Part shown: one piece after another, positions 63,888 to 64,000 of the stretch
Position numbering within the stretch: the stretch's first letter is position 1
Layout: the number at the start of each line of letters is the position of its first letter
NCBI GenBank assembly: GCA_005503065.1
Contig: SCOE01000009.1
Coordinates: 110,760-174,759 of the forward strand
DNA length: 64,000 bases
Source of the DNA: Comamonadaceae bacterium ALPHA2B
GTDB taxonomy: Bacteria; Pseudomonadota; Gammaproteobacteria; Burkholderiales; Burkholderiaceae_C
Direction: 5' to 3'
Made by a program: the position numbers and the translations under genes
Notes under the pieces: model-generated
What the model saw: only the letters and a program-made list of their open reading frames with translations
Database searches by the model: none
Told to the model about the DNA's origin: nothing

Positions 63888-64000
63888 TGTCCGCGCCGAA
63901 GTAGAAGTGAGCCACCGGGCCGATTGAGAAGTGAGCCAGGGGTGGAAGCCGACTTTGCGATGGTCGGCTGTGGATAAGTGTATGTCTTGCCTTGTTCGGT
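63888..64000. mobile_element. IS21-like left end with repeated terminal motifs
   Basis: The segment starts TGTCCGCGCCGAAGTAGAAG and contains GAAGTGAGCCA twice (63904-63914 and 63928-63938). Multiple short terminal repeats behind a TG start are usual for IS21-family ends. The transposase genes would lie beyond the window edge. Family assignment is tentative. Confidence 0.55.

Overview
The window is high-GC DNA with dense, often overlapping operons, almost all on the minus strand. Bug/TctC binding proteins, GntR/IclR/TetR regulators, a trimeric porin relic and a Dmp-type meta-cleavage operon point to a catabolically versatile betaproteobacterium of the order Burkholderiales (inference; no rRNA or tRNA gene is visible). 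It reads as a catabolic island: acyl-CoA and aromatic pathways side by side, with broken genes and mobile-element remains between them.

Layout. (1) 24-3404, plus strand: two paralogous branched-chain-amino-acid-type (LivK-like) binding proteins and a LivF ATPase, the end of an ABC transporter operon that starts before the window. (2) 3441-9295, minus: an eight-gene operon with two cysteine-less thiolase-fold (Ltp/SCP2-like) proteins, two DUF35 zinc-ribbon/OB-fold partners, a pair of MaoC hot-dog proteins, a nitronate monooxygenase-like flavoprotein and an enoyl-CoA hydratase; a perfect palindrome lies upstream. (3) 9470-11584: a decayed SDR gene and a tannase/feruloyl-esterase-family lipoprotein. 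(4) 11650-20785, minus: SDR, acyl-CoA synthetase, acyl-CoA dehydrogenase, E2, enoyl-CoA hydratase, E1 beta and E1 alpha of a 2-oxoacid dehydrogenase, a frameshifted hydratase and an IclR regulator. (5) 20876-22938, plus: broken Bug and porin genes, then a strong terminator. (6) 23087-24744: a third DUF35/Ltp pair with a palindrome related to the first. (7) 24832-26213: LysR and ISKra4-like transposase remains between two 76-bp direct repeats.

(8) 26824-40717, minus: aromatic oxygenation. benABD-like genes with an aromatic-acid transporter; a TphA2/AndAc-type oxygenase with beta subunit, Rieske ferredoxin and a PdxA/TphB-like dehydrogenase; an ACMSD-like amidohydrolase, TetR regulator and MFS transporter; and a p-cumate-dioxygenase-like oxygenase with extradiol dioxygenase and SDR. 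(9) 40770-45326: a complete liv-type ABC importer. (10) 45423-46199: a dead histidine-kinase relic and an IS630 fragment. (11) 46220-59253, minus: an MFS transporter, a fourth oxygenase and a complete catechol meta-cleavage pathway (dmpBCDEFGHI) with a C23O-protecting ferredoxin, facing a GntR regulator and a ferredoxin reductase on the plus strand (59384-61337). (12) 61338-64000: IS110 and integrase relics and a RIT-like tandem of tyrosine recombinases, the second interrupted by an IS21-like end.

Working together (inference): importers and MFS carriers bring in aromatic acids; ring-hydroxylating oxygenases, probably sharing one ferredoxin and one reductase, make diols; dehydrogenases and decarboxylation give catechols; 2,3-cleavage yields pyruvate and acetyl-CoA. 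The left half handles CoA thioesters and may split a branched hydroxyacyl-CoA by a retro-aldol step.
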